The translations under genes and the position numbers were made by a program. From Rahnella victoriana (GTDB lineage Bacteria > Pseudomonadota > Gammaproteobacteria > Enterobacterales > Enterobacteriaceae), in the NCBI RefSeq assembly GCF_004330295.1, contig NZ_SJOJ01000014.1, positions 89,666 through 153,665 of the forward strand: a stretch of 64,000 nt of DNA, in the 5' to 3' direction. Below, piece after piece: positions 9,946 through 20,925 of this stretch. Below the pieces are notes generated by a model, which searched no databases, had not been told where the DNA came from, and saw only the letters and a program-made list of their open reading frames with translations. The number at the start of each line of letters is the position of its first letter. The first letter of the stretch is position 1.

Positions 9946-10803
9946 GTGAAAGCTGACAACCCCTTCGATCTCATTTTACCCGCCGCTACAGCAAAAGTTG
10001 CTGAAGATGCCGGCGTTTATAAAGCCACCAAACAGCCGTTAAAAACATTCTTTTTAGCCATTACTGCTGGCGTCTTTATTTCTATTGCCTTTGCTTTTTA
10101 TATCACCGCCACTACAGGCACCGGTACCGTACCTTATGGTCTTGCAAAACTCGTCGGGGGCATCTGCTTCTCACTGGGTCTGATGCTGGTCGTGGTGTGT
10201 GGCGCTGACCTGTTCACTTCCACTGTGCTTATCGTGATTGCGAAAGCCAGCGGGCGTATTACCTGGGGGCAATTGGCGCGCAACTGGGTCAATGTCTATA
10301 TTGGTAACCTGATTGGCTGCCTGTTCTTTGTGGCTCTGATTTGGTTCTCAGGTGAATACATGGTTGATAACGGTTTGTGGGGACTGAATGTTCTGCAAAC
10401 TGCTGACCATAAAATGCATCACACATTTATCGAAGCTGTTTGTCTGGGGATCCTCGCGAACCTGATGGTTTGCCTTGCGGTATGGATGAGTTACTCCGGC
10501 CGCAGTCTGATGGATAAAATGTTCGCCATGATTTTACCGGTGGGTATGTTCGTCGCCAGCGGCTTTGAACACAGCATTGCCAACATGTTCATGATCCCTT
10601 TAGGCATCGTAGTGAAAAACTTTGCGACTCCCGAATTCTGGCAGGCCGTCGGAGCAACCCCGGCGCAATTCGCAGAACTGAACATCACTAACTTTATCAT
10701 CGACAATCTTATCCCTGTGACCATCGGTAACATTATCGGGGGCGGTTTGCTGGTAGGGTTAACGTACTGGGTCATATATCTTCGCGATGAGAAACACCAC
10801 TGA
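9946..10803 (+). CDS. focA: Formate channel FocA
   Basis: Pentameric inner-membrane channel that exports, and at low pH imports, formate made by pyruvate formate-lyase. The 285-residue FNT-family protein has six membrane helices. It shows family marks GGICFSLGLMLVVVCGADLFTS and the gating-region block SGFEHSIANMF, whose His corresponds to the E. coli proton-relay His. The start is GTG (MKADNPFD), as in E. coli; an ATG two bases earlier runs straight into TGA. First gene of focA-pflB, 75 bp before pflB, behind an FNR-like promoter. Confidence 0.97.
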   Translation: MKADNPFDLILPAATAKVAEDAGVYKATKQPLKTFFLAITAGVFISIAFAFYITATTGTGTVPYGLAKLVGGICFSLGLMLVVVCGADLFTSTVLIVIAKASGRITWGQLARNWVNVYIGNLIGCLFFVALIWFSGEYMVDNGLWGLNVLQTADHKMHHTFIEAVCLGILANLMVCLAVWMSYSGRSLMDKMFAMILPVGMFVASGFEHSIANMFMIPLGIVVKNFATPEFWQAVGATPAQFAELNITNFIIDNLIPVTIGNIIGGGLLVGLTYWVIYLRDEKHH

Positions 10804-10878
10804 TCCAACGTGGCACTCTTGTTACGACAGTTTTACACGTGATTTTTAAAGAAATCCAAATTAGAAGGTAGGTGCAAA

Positions 10879-13161
<2,283 letters not shown>

Positions 13162-13190
13162 TAATTCAGCCTTGTAATCTGGTCTGATAT

Positions 13191-13220
13191 AAAAGGCTCC
13201 ACAACGTGGAGCCTTTGTTT
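13191..13220 (+). terminator. Rho-independent terminator after pflB
   Basis: Stem AAAGGCTCC / GGAGCCTTT with a seven-base loop and T-rich end, 30 bp after the pflB stop. It separates pflB from pflA. Confidence 0.88.
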
Positions 13221-13238
13221 CATCCCTCCCTGCCCTGC

Positions 13239-13336
13239 ACTGTCTGTACGACAGTCTGTTTTGCCAGAGCGCTATACGTTGTGGACCTCTGGCAAAGCAG
13301 TACCGCCATTGCTGACAATCAACCTTATTGATTGTC
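13239..13336. repeat. Three consecutive inverted repeats between pflB and pflA
   Basis: Past the pflB terminator the 272-bp gap holds ACTGTC/GACAGT (13239-13255), a 10-bp repeat TTTGCCAGAG/CTCTGGCAAA with a 17-base loop (13260-13296), and a 9-bp repeat GACAATCAA/TTGATTGTC with a 5-base loop (13314-13336). None has a T run. They could be operators or leader structure for pflA. The last has FNR half-sites in the wrong order, so I do not call it an FNR box. Confidence 0.55.
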
Positions 13337-13433
13337 TGGTATCATAAACCTGTGGTTTCCAGTTTATCTCTGCCAGGCCAGCACCCGCACATGTAGACTG
13401 CTATTCATTGGTCAATATGGAGAATAACCCGCA

Positions 13434-14174
13434 ATGTCAGTTCAAGGTCGCATCCACTCATATGAATCCTGTGGCACCGTTGACGGCCCAGGTATCCGTT
13501 TCATTGTTTTCTTCCAGGGTTGCCTGATGCGTTGCATGTATTGCCACAACCGCGATACCTGGGACACTCATGGCGGTAAAGAGATCAATGTCGATGATTT
13601 AATGAAAGAAGTGGTGACGTATCGCCACTTTATGAATGCTTCCGGCGGCGGTGTGACCGCATCCGGTGGTGAAGCCATTCTTCAGGCTGAATTTGTGCGC
13701 GACTGGTTCCGCGCCTGCCAGAAAGAAGGGATTAACACCTGTCTGGACACCAACGGTTTTGTCCGCCGTTATGATCCGGTGATCGACGAGTTACTGGATG
13801 TCTCGGATCTGGTCATGCTCGATCTGAAGCAGATGAATGACGATATTCACCAGAATCTGGTGGGCGTATCCAACCACCGCACGCTGGATTTTGCCCGCTA
13901 TCTGGCGAAACGTAATCAGCGCACCTGGATCCGTTATGTGGTGGTACCGGGCTGGTCAGATGATGATGATTCCGCGCATAAACTGGGCGAGTTCACCAAG
14001 GACATGACCAACATCGAGAAAATCGAGCTGCTGCCCTATCATGAGTTGGGCAAACACAAATGGACGGCAATGGGTGAGAAATATGGTCTGGATGGCGTAA
14101 ACCCACCGACCAAAGAGATCATGGAAAGAGTGAAAAACATTCTCGCCAGCTACGGGCATAAAGTGATTTATTAA
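13434..14174 (+). CDS. pflA: Pyruvate formate-lyase 1-activating enzyme
   Basis: Radical SAM enzyme that abstracts hydrogen from the PflB glycine to create the catalytic radical. The 246 residues (same as E. coli) carry the [4Fe-4S] motif CLMRCMYC near residue 30, the SAM-binding GGE-type block SGGEAILQ and TCLDTNG. GGAG lies 11 bases upstream of the ATG. Separated from pflB by a terminator and a structured gap, so it probably has its own promoter. Confidence 0.98.
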   Translation: MSVQGRIHSYESCGTVDGPGIRFIVFFQGCLMRCMYCHNRDTWDTHGGKEINVDDLMKEVVTYRHFMNASGGGVTASGGEAILQAEFVRDWFRACQKEGINTCLDTNGFVRRYDPVIDELLDVSDLVMLDLKQMNDDIHQNLVGVSNHRTLDFARYLAKRNQRTWIRYVVVPGWSDDDDSAHKLGEFTKDMTNIEKIELLPYHELGKHKWTAMGEKYGLDGVNPPTKEIMERVKNILASYGHKVIY

Positions 14175-14193
14175 TCACCCGATTATGCCCATT

Positions 14194-14222
14194 AAAAAAG
14201 ACGCCATTTGGCGTCTTTTTTG
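14194..14222 (+). terminator. Terminator after pflA
   Basis: AAAAAAGACGCC-ATTT-GGCGTCTTTTTT hairpin with A and T runs on both sides, so it could work in both directions. Confidence 0.9.
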
Positions 14223-14252
14223 CTTTATGAGACTAAGATTCTCAATGAAACC

Positions 14253-14377
14253 TTACCCAAAATAATTGGAGTTGCAACAAAGCGGTAAGTGACGAGATCC
14301 CGATGCGCTGACCTAAGTCAGTGATTCGGGTTCGGGAGCGTAGCTAACGCAGTGGCGGCTTCAAGTATGCAGGGTAA
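14253..14377. repeat. ERIC-like element
   Basis: A 125-bp imperfect palindrome fills the pflA-ycaD gap. The ends match as TTACCC...TTG-AG and CTTCAAG...GGGTAA. The centre is GCTGAC-CTAA-GTCAG flanked by CCCGAT and ATTCGGG, close to the ERIC core (AAGTAAGTGACTGGGG type). Length agrees with the usual 127-bp ERIC unit. It abuts the ycaD stop codon and would be transcribed in the 3' end of that mRNA. Confidence 0.75.
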
Positions 14378-15523
14378 TCAGGCGGCAGCCACCGGGTTAT
14401 GCGTATGATCCGCTTTACGCATCAGCATCACCAGATACACCAGTGAGACTACAGCGATCATCACGAACAACAGGCGGTCAGAATAGCTCTGCATCAGCAT
14501 TGCGGTCATCGTCGGTCCAGCAAGGCTGCCGAGGGTATAACTCATCAGTAACGCCTGATTCATCGCCACCAGCTCATCAGCACTCACTTTCTCACAAGCC
14601 CATGACATCGCAACCGGATAAAGTGTGAATCCCGCACATCCCAAAATGAACAGTGTTGGTGCCATCGCATAGCCACTGAGCATCGCAATGCTGCCGAGGA
14701 TCACACAAAAAATCTGGATACGTAAAACCATCAGGCGACCATAACGGTCTGCCAGACGCCCTACCGGCCACTGACCGATAATCCCGGCACTGACCAGCAA
14801 GGCCATCCAGTAACCCACATTCGCATCACTCATTCCCTGATGGGTCAGGAACAGTGGCATCAGCCCGTATAACGACCCCAGAACAATGCCGGAAATAATG
14901 CAGCCATTGATCCCCAGACGCGCATTACGGCGTCTGAACATCGGCATCACGGCATGACGCGGCTGCTCGCTGTCCTGATTCTCAATATGCGTCAGCAGCA
15001 GCGGCAGCATAGCAATCACAATCAGCGCCGTTACCCACGGCAACACGCTGAAGATAGCTGTTGGCACAGTGCCCACCAGAAGCTGACCGACCACCGTGCC
15101 GATGTAATACATGATCATATAAGCGGCCAGCAGCTGCCCCCGGTTCTTCACCGTTCCGCTGCGCAGCAAAGCACTCTCCACCACCACCCAAATCAGTGCG
15201 CAGCCGACTCCTGCGACAAAACGAGCACTGACCCAGCCCCAGAAGCTCATCGACAGCGCCAGCCCTGCGGTCGCGACGGCAAACAAAACACAGGAAAGGT
15301 AATAACTGCGGTTAAACCCGATACGTTTAATCAGCCCGCCCGCGAGCAACGTCCCCAGCAAATTACCGGTAAAATAGGATGAACTGACCATCCCGACCTG
15401 CCAGGTTGGGAGTTGCTCATGGCTTAGCCACAAAGGTACCAGCGTGTTTAAGACGGCGATAGAAATCGTCAGCAGCAGGAGTCCGCACAGCAATAATGCG
15501 ACGGGTCGGGAATAGGCGGACAT
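14378..15523 (-). CDS. ycaD: MFS transporter YcaD
   Basis: A 381-residue major facilitator with 12 predicted membrane helices, collinear with E. coli YcaD (382). Signatures include [48 protein letters not shown] and, after helix 8, [13 protein letters not shown]. Substrate is unknown; distant relatives export drugs or sugars. The start has a weak ribosome site. Located between the pfl and dms loci, as in E. coli. Confidence 0.93.
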   Translation of the reverse strand: MSAYSRPVALLLCGLLLLTISIAVLNTLVPLWLSHEQLPTWQVGMVSSSYFTGNLLGTLLAGGLIKRIGFNRSYYLSCVLFAVATAGLALSMSFWGWVSARFVAGVGCALIWVVVESALLRSGTVKNRGQLLAAYMIMYYIGTVVGQLLVGTVPTAIFSVLPWVTALIVIAMLPLLLTHIENQDSEQPRHAVMPMFRRRNARLGINGCIISGIVLGSLYGLMPLFLTHQGMSDANVGYWMALLVSAGIIGQWPVGRLADRYGRLMVLRIQIFCVILGSIAMLSGYAMAPTLFILGCAGFTLYPVAMSWACEKVSADELVAMNQALLMSYTLGSLAGPTMTAMLMQSYSDRLLFVMIAVVSLVYLVMLMRKADHTHNPVAAA

Positions 15524-15653
15524 AGGGCGATGAAGACCACAAAGAGGAGGAAATTGCGCGCATCATGCCACTGGCGGATTAAAAGTCAATCTGGCAAAAA
15601 TTGACCTGAGCACAAAGTGGAGAGGAATGATTGAAAACGCTAATCAAGCCTGG

Positions 15654-16229
15654 CTATGAAGATACATGACGCTTTAATGACAAGTTGATATCGCCATGAT
15701 AACAAACAAGTTTACATTTACCGCAGCCATTACATTTTGCGTCATCAACAGAAGGTTGATTCTGTTGATTAAAAAATATTGCCGTGCGTGGGCACGCAAT
15801 TTCGCACATTCTGCACAAGTCATCCATCCGCCCCAGGCACTGTGACAAAACTGTCGGACGTAAGCCGGTATCCATCGGCACGCTCAGATCCAGCGCCCCG
15901 CTTTCACAGGCCTGTGTGCAGGCTCCGCAAAAATCACATTCGGCATAATCAATTGCCAGCGAAGCCTTCCCGTCCGGAACACGGATAATGCCGACCGGAC
16001 AGGCCACTGCACAATGTCCGCACCCGCTGCACTGTTGCAGAAATAAGGGCTCCGCAACGGCCTGCGGCGGGCGGGAAACCCGACGTTCCAGCAAGGTGGC
16101 GGAGGGGCCTGCCGACTGTTCCATCGCCTGTTTGCCCGAAGACAGCAAGCCGCGGAATAATCCACGGCGGCTGACTGTTCTGCTGCTCATCCAGGCACGG
16201 TAATAACCGGCGTCACGGGAGTCGCTCAT
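15654..16229 (-). CDS. NapF-like polyferredoxin at the end of the dms operon
   Basis: The 191-residue iron-sulfur protein resembles NapF. An N-terminal SRRGLFRGL stretch (as in NapF, and not followed by a hydrophobic signal helix) precedes four cysteine clusters: CSGCGHCAVACP, CDFCGACTQACE, CLGRMDDLCRMCEIACP and CNGCGKCKLVC. The third has the same irregular spacing as NapF. NapF is cytoplasmic and is thought to help load the [4Fe-4S] cluster of NapA. By analogy this protein may help mature the DmsA/YnfE catalytic subunits or carry electrons; that is inference. Its ATG overlaps the dmsD stop by one base (TGATG), so translation is probably coupled. Not part of E. coli dmsABC or ynfEFGH-dmsD. 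An internal ATG 13 codons in is an alternative start. Confidence 0.85.
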   Translation of the reverse strand: MSDSRDAGYYRAWMSSRTVSRRGLFRGLLSSGKQAMEQSAGPSATLLERRVSRPPQAVAEPLFLQQCSGCGHCAVACPVGIIRVPDGKASLAIDYAECDFCGACTQACESGALDLSVPMDTGLRPTVLSQCLGRMDDLCRMCEIACPRTAIFFNQQNQPSVDDAKCNGCGKCKLVCYHGDINLSLKRHVSS

Positions 16230-16837
16230 CAGAAATACAGATCCACGACCGGTGTCTGCAACCCACGCTGCTGTTTCCAGCCTTGCAACGTGGACCCGGC
16301 AAGTAAAGCCACGCCAAGATAAAACGGGTGTTCAGCTCTCTGAATGAGCAGTTCGAAGTAGCGGCCCGCCCACGGCAATACATGCAGCGTCAAAAAATCA
16401 TCCAGCAATGACGGCGAGTTTTCGGCTAACCACGCAGACATCATCAGCAGCAAGCCAATATGATCTTCCGGCTCCGCCTGCGCCAGATGCGGCTCAATGC
16501 CGTTTTCACGCATCCACTGACGAAGCGCCAGGGTGGAATCGCCAAACACTACGGATTCCTTATCCAGATACACCGAGCCCCACGGCGGCGCAGGTAATGC
16601 ATAAGGCCCCACGAACAGGCGCTGATAAGCGTCATCCAGATTCTCAGGTGCGGCATCAATCTGACTGAACATTTGCCTCGCCTGATTTTTTGCCTCCTCA
16701 GAAGCGAAAGGCCACTGTGACATCCAGTCATTCGCTTTAAGTAATGCGACCAGAGGCTGGACTTCTTCGGTTCCCGGCGGATAAAACAATGTCGCGCCTA
16801 AAACTTTACCGGTTAAACTGATTGATTCTGCTGACAT
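16229..16837 (-). CDS. dmsD: Tat proofreading chaperone DmsD
   Basis: Cytoplasmic chaperone of the TorD/DmsD family, all helical. It binds the twin-arginine signal of DmsA-type subunits and holds back export until the molybdenum cofactor is inserted. The 202 residues (E. coli 204) keep AYQRLFVGPYALPAPPWGSVYLD, DSTLALRQWM and EPEDHIGLLLMMSAWLAE, which include the peptide-binding hot spots. One copy here must serve two catalytic subunits. Lies 71 bp after dmsC and is coupled to the ferredoxin gene by TGATG. Confidence 0.95.
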   Translation of the reverse strand: MSAESISLTGKVLGATLFYPPGTEEVQPLVALLKANDWMSQWPFASEEAKNQARQMFSQIDAAPENLDDAYQRLFVGPYALPAPPWGSVYLDKESVVFGDSTLALRQWMRENGIEPHLAQAEPEDHIGLLLMMSAWLAENSPSLLDDFLTLHVLPWAGRYFELLIQRAEHPFYLGVALLAGSTLQGWKQQRGLQTPVVDLYF

Positions 16838-16908
16838 AATTGACTCATTTGTTGCAGAGGCACATCACCACCGGTGACGTGCCTCCTGATAAACCTGACG
16901 ACCCGAAA

Positions 16909-17766
16909 TTACCCGCTGACTGCCATACCTACTGTCATATGCAGACCGTAGAAAATCGCCCTGCCAATCAACTCACCGCCAAACACCAGCACGAAAGCCA
17001 GAATCATTGACGCCAGTGCCGGACGTTTACGCATGATGAGCGGACAGAACCAGCAGCCCAATCCCAGAACAATCAGCACCAGCCGCCATACTGACAACAC
17101 GCCGTATTGCGGGATCAGGGTTGAAGCTGCCTGAACAGAGCTGTTAATGCCCGCCAGACTCGCACTCTGCAAGACCACCACGGCCATGCTCACGATCAGC
17201 GCCACCAGACTGACGACCGGCAGCAGACGCAGCGCACAGCCATTGATACCGGCACCACGCAGCAGCAAATAGCCCAGAACCGGACCGCCAATCAGCACCG
17301 TCAGAGCAAAATGCAACGCGGTGTAGGCATTGTCCCAGGTCGGCACGGTATTGATTTCATAGACACGACACATCGCGAAAACGAACCCAATGCCTGCCAG
17401 CATGGTCATGATTAACCAGATTTTAGCCAGTGCGCGCGGCATCTTGTTGAGAGTCGCCAGCAGCCAGTAAATCCCGCCAAGCGCAAAAAACAATGAACCG
17501 CTGCCAATTTCGTTGCTCAGCGGCGAAGCGCCCAGACGATTAAGCGAATTGAATGCGCGCAGCGGCGAACCCAGATGCAACACTGAGGCGATAAACGCGA
17601 TCGCCATCAGCACCCACAGGAAGAACATCGACAGGTGGATCCTGCGGTATTCATCGACAGTGCGTCGCGACAGTAAGGCAATCGCCAGCACGATAAAGGC
17701 ACCCACTACACATTGCCCCAGAACGGTAAAGACCATTAAAGGCCATTCATGCCATCCGTTTCCCAT
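16909..17766 (-). CDS. dmsC: DMSO-reductase-type membrane anchor subunit
   Basis: Integral membrane subunit that anchors the reductase, oxidises menaquinol and passes electrons to DmsB. The 285 residues form about eight helices. It starts MGNGWHEWPL and ends GRAIFYGLHMTVGMAVSG, both typical of DmsC/YnfH; HLGSPLRAFNSLNRLGASPLSNEI is the quinol-site region. The ATG follows AAGGAGG, one base after the dmsB stop. Confidence 0.95.
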   Translation of the reverse strand: MGNGWHEWPLMVFTVLGQCVVGAFIVLAIALLSRRTVDEYRRIHLSMFFLWVLMAIAFIASVLHLGSPLRAFNSLNRLGASPLSNEIGSGSLFFALGGIYWLLATLNKMPRALAKIWLIMTMLAGIGFVFAMCRVYEINTVPTWDNAYTALHFALTVLIGGPVLGYLLLRGAGINGCALRLLPVVSLVALIVSMAVVVLQSASLAGINSSVQAASTLIPQYGVLSVWRLVLIVLGLGCWFCPLIMRKRPALASMILAFVLVFGGELIGRAIFYGLHMTVGMAVSG

Positions 17767-17767
17767 C

Positions 17768-18385
17768 TCAAACCTCCTTCGGGTTAGCCAGATAACCCGT
17801 GGTATCGCCTACAGGACGGCAATTCGCATTGGGTTTGATGACGATATTTGGGTGAGTGAAGTGTGAAGCCGGCAACGGTGCCACTTCGGCCAGATCACCG
17901 TATTTCGCACGCAACTCTTCAATCGGGGCCATATCCAGCGCACGCAGCGGGCAGGATTCCACACAGATCGGTTTTTTACCTTCGGCAATGCGCTCGTAGC
18001 AACCGTCACATTTGGTCATGTGACCTTTCGCTTCGTTGTACTGCGGCGCGCCGTACGGGCATGCCATGTGGCAATAGCGGCAACCGATGCACACATCTTC
18101 GTTCACCACCACAAAACCGTCTTCACGCTTATGCATTGCGCCACTCGGACAGACTTTGGTACAGGCCGGATCCGCGCAGTGGTTGCATGAAATAGACAGA
18201 TAATACGCGAACACATTCTGATGCCAGCCGTCCCCGTCTTTCTGCCAGTCACCCCCGGCATATTCATAAATGCGGCGGAAACTGACGTCCGGCGTTAAGT
18301 TTTTGAAGTCCTTGCAAGCCAGCTCACAGGTTTTGCACCCGGTGCAGCGGCTTGAGTCAATATAAAAGCCATATTGAGTTGTCAT
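17768..18385 (-). CDS. dmsB: DMSO-reductase-type iron-sulfur subunit
   Basis: Electron-transfer subunit with four [4Fe-4S] clusters between the anchor and the catalytic subunit. At 205 residues it equals E. coli DmsB/YnfG. The cysteine groups are CTGCKTCELAC, CNHCADPACTKVCP, CIGCRYCHMACP and CDGC...CVESCP. It begins MTTQYGFYIDSSRCTGC and ends GDTTGYLANPKEV. It has no signal of its own and is exported together with the Tat-carrying catalytic subunit. Eleven bases after dmsA. Confidence 0.97.
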   Translation of the reverse strand: MTTQYGFYIDSSRCTGCKTCELACKDFKNLTPDVSFRRIYEYAGGDWQKDGDGWHQNVFAYYLSISCNHCADPACTKVCPSGAMHKREDGFVVVNEDVCIGCRYCHMACPYGAPQYNEAKGHMTKCDGCYERIAEGKKPICVESCPLRALDMAPIEELRAKYGDLAEVAPLPASHFTHPNIVIKPNANCRPVGDTTGYLANPKEV

Positions 18386-18396
18386 GTTTTACTCCG

Positions 18397-20844
18397 TTAA
18401 ACCTTAGCCACTTGCACAAGGTTGGTGTGAGAGGGGTTACCTTTCGCCAGCGGTGAAGGTCTTTGAGAAGTCAGTACGTTGATGCTGCCCGCACGGTCGA
18501 TTTTTTGGCTGTCCGGTGAATACCAGGCACCTTCGCCCAGTGCGACAACACCCGGCATCATGCGTGGCGTTACTTTTGCAGCAATGTGCACTTCGCCGCG
18601 ATCGTTAAAGATGCGGATCATGTCGCCATTGGCGATACCACGCTGCGCGGCATCCATCGGGTTGATCCACATTTCCTGACGACAGGCTGCTTTCAGGACA
18701 TCCACGTTGCCGTAAGTGGAGTGAGTACGCGCTTTGTAGTGGAAACCGGTCATCTGAAGCGGATATTTGCTGGCCAGCGGATCGTCATAGTTCTCGAAAC
18801 CGGCGGCATACACCGGCAATGGATCAATCACGTCCTCTTTGGAGAGTTCCCATTCAGCGGCAATTTTGGCCAGTTCGGCAGAGTAGATTTCAATTTTGCC
18901 AGATGGCGTGCTCAGCGGATTCGCCGCCGGATCTTCACGGAATGCTTTGTAGGCCACGTGATGCTGATCGGGGTCGCGTTTTTTGAACATGCCCTGTTTG
19001 CGGAAAGTGTCGAAATCAGGCAGCTCCGGCAGCGCTTCGCGGGATTGCTGGTACAGATGGCGCAACCATTCTTCCTGCGTACGTCCTTCGGTGAACTGCT
19101 GCTCAACGCCCAGACGGCGGGACAATTCGCTGGTCATTTCATAAATATTTTTGCACTGGAATCGTGGCGTGATCGCCTGATCGGCAAAAATGATGTAATC
19201 CATATTGCCGCACGAGGCATCAAGGCAGAAGTCCATCTGCTCAGAGGCCGTGCAGTCGGGCAGGATAATATCTGCGTATTTCGCTGACGACGTCATGTGG
19301 TTATCAATCACCACAATCATCTCGCACTGTTTGTCATCCTGCAGAATATCGTGAGTGCGGTTGATATCAGAATGCTGGTTGATCAGACAGTTACCGGCGT
19401 AGTTCCAGATAAACTTGATCGGCACATCCAGTTTTTCCTTGCCGCGCACGCCATCTTTCGTGGCCGTCATTTCCGGACCACGCACAATCGCATCCGTCCA
19501 CAGGAACATAGAAATGCTGGTCTGAACCGGATTTTCCAGCGTTGGCATACGGACAAACGGAATTTCGTAGGCGCCTTCGCGGGCGCCGGAGTTACCGCCG
19601 TGAACGCCGACGTTACCGGTCAGGATCGCCAGCATCGCAATCGCACGGGTGGCAATTTCGCCGTTAGCATGACGTTGCGGACCCCAGCCCTGCGTTATAA
19701 ACGCCGGTTTCGCCTGCCCGATTTCGCGCCCCAGCTTGACGATTTTATCCACGGAAATGCCAGTGATTTTTGCCGCCCATTCCGGCGTTTTCGCTACGCC
19801 ATCCGGCCCGTTGCCGAGAATATAGGCTTTGTAATGCGCATTCTCAGGGACACCGGCCGGTAAGGTTTTTTCGTCGTAACCGACGCAATACTTATCGAGG
19901 AAGGGCTGATCAACCAGGTTTTCGGTGATCATCACGTGTGCCAGTGCAGCGGCCAGTGCGCCATCCGTCCCCGGACGGATCGGTACCCATTCATCTTCAC
20001 GACCGGCACCGGTATCGGTATATCGCGGATCGACAATGATCATGCGGGCATTCGAACGCTGACGGGCCTGCTCAAGGTAATAGGTTACCCCGCCGCCACT
20101 CATGCGCGTTTCGCCGGGATTGTTACCGAACAACACCACAAGTTTACTGTTTTCGATATCAGACGGACTGTTACCGTCTGCCCAGCCGCCGTAGGTGTAA
20201 TTCAGGCCAGCCGCGATTTGCGCCGAGCTGTAATCGCCATAATGATTCAGATAACCGCCGCAGCAGTTCATCAGACGGGCGATCAGTGTTTTGCCCGGCG
20301 GCCATGAACGGGTCATGGTACCGCCCAGCGTACCGGTACCGTAATTCAGGTAGATCGCTTCATTACCGTAACGGTGAATAATGTCTTTGAGGCTGGCCGC
20401 CAGCGTGTCATAGGCTTCATCCCAGCTTATAGGTTTGAATTTGCCTTCACCCCGTTTGCCTACCCGTTTCATCGGATACTTCAGGCGATCGGGGTTATAC
20501 ACGCGACGGCGCATTGAGCGCCCGCGCAGGCAGGCACGTACCTGATGTAACCCTTCATAATTATCGTCACCGGTATTATCGGTTTCGACATAGCGGATTT
20601 CGTTATCAACGACATGCATGCGCAGCGGGCAACGGCTACCGCAGTTTACGGTACAGGCACTCCAGACGATTTTCTCATCTGCGGCGCTGACCGGCGCCTT
20701 AATCTGCTCAGCACGAATGGATTTGAACGGCAGCGATATTCCGCCGACCGCTGCCGCCATACCGGCGAGCGTGGTTCCCTTAACCAAATCACGGCGGCTG
20801 ATCCCGCCGCCTGTATCAGGTTTTTGACTGTTTGAATCTGACAT
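18397..20844 (-). CDS. dmsA: DmsA-type molybdopterin reductase, catalytic subunit
   Basis: Catalytic subunit of dimethyl sulfoxide / N-oxide reductase, a terminal anaerobic reductase with bis-MGD cofactor. The 815 residues begin with a Tat signal (SRRDLVK, R17-R18, then AGMAAAVGG). The FS0 cluster cysteines lie in CTVNCGSRCPLR and VRACLRGRS. GTMTRSWPPG carries the probable serine ligand to molybdenum. The blocks RLMNCCGGYLNHYGDYSSAQ and NYTYGGWADGNSPSDIENSK are DmsA-like rather than YnfF-like. Its ATG has CGGAG six bases upstream. It follows the YnfE-type gene by 81 bp, so the operon codes for two alternative catalytic subunits. Confidence 0.93.
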   Translation of the reverse strand: MSDSNSQKPDTGGGISRRDLVKGTTLAGMAAAVGGISLPFKSIRAEQIKAPVSAADEKIVWSACTVNCGSRCPLRMHVVDNEIRYVETDNTGDDNYEGLHQVRACLRGRSMRRRVYNPDRLKYPMKRVGKRGEGKFKPISWDEAYDTLAASLKDIIHRYGNEAIYLNYGTGTLGGTMTRSWPPGKTLIARLMNCCGGYLNHYGDYSSAQIAAGLNYTYGGWADGNSPSDIENSKLVVLFGNNPGETRMSGGGVTYYLEQARQRSNARMIIVDPRYTDTGAGREDEWVPIRPGTDGALAAALAHVMITENLVDQPFLDKYCVGYDEKTLPAGVPENAHYKAYILGNGPDGVAKTPEWAAKITGISVDKIVKLGREIGQAKPAFITQGWGPQRHANGEIATRAIAMLAILTGNVGVHGGNSGAREGAYEIPFVRMPTLENPVQTSISMFLWTDAIVRGPEMTATKDGVRGKEKLDVPIKFIWNYAGNCLINQHSDINRTHDILQDDKQCEMIVVIDNHMTSSAKYADIILPDCTASEQMDFCLDASCGNMDYIIFADQAITPRFQCKNIYEMTSELSRRLGVEQQFTEGRTQEEWLRHLYQQSREALPELPDFDTFRKQGMFKKRDPDQHHVAYKAFREDPAANPLSTPSGKIEIYSAELAKIAAEWELSKEDVIDPLPVYAAGFENYDDPLASKYPLQMTGFHYKARTHSTYGNVDVLKAACRQEMWINPMDAAQRGIANGDMIRIFNDRGEVHIAAKVTPRMMPGVVALGEGAWYSPDSQKIDRAGSINVLTSQRPSPLAKGNPSHTNLVQVAKV

Positions 20845-20925
20845 TGCTTACTCCGTAACGTCCTTATCATAAGGACAAAATGTAACAACCGTGTCATCGA
20901 GCGTGGCTCTTTGTCCGTAGCTTCT

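Noticed and set aside
13314..13336. Possible FNR site before pflA
   Set aside because: Half-sites are present but in reversed order (ATCAA-N5-TTGAT) with the wrong spacing.
15654..16229. Twin-arginine export signal on the ferredoxin (SRRGLFRG)
   Set aside because: No hydrophobic helix follows the arginines; NapF has the same motif and is cytoplasmic.
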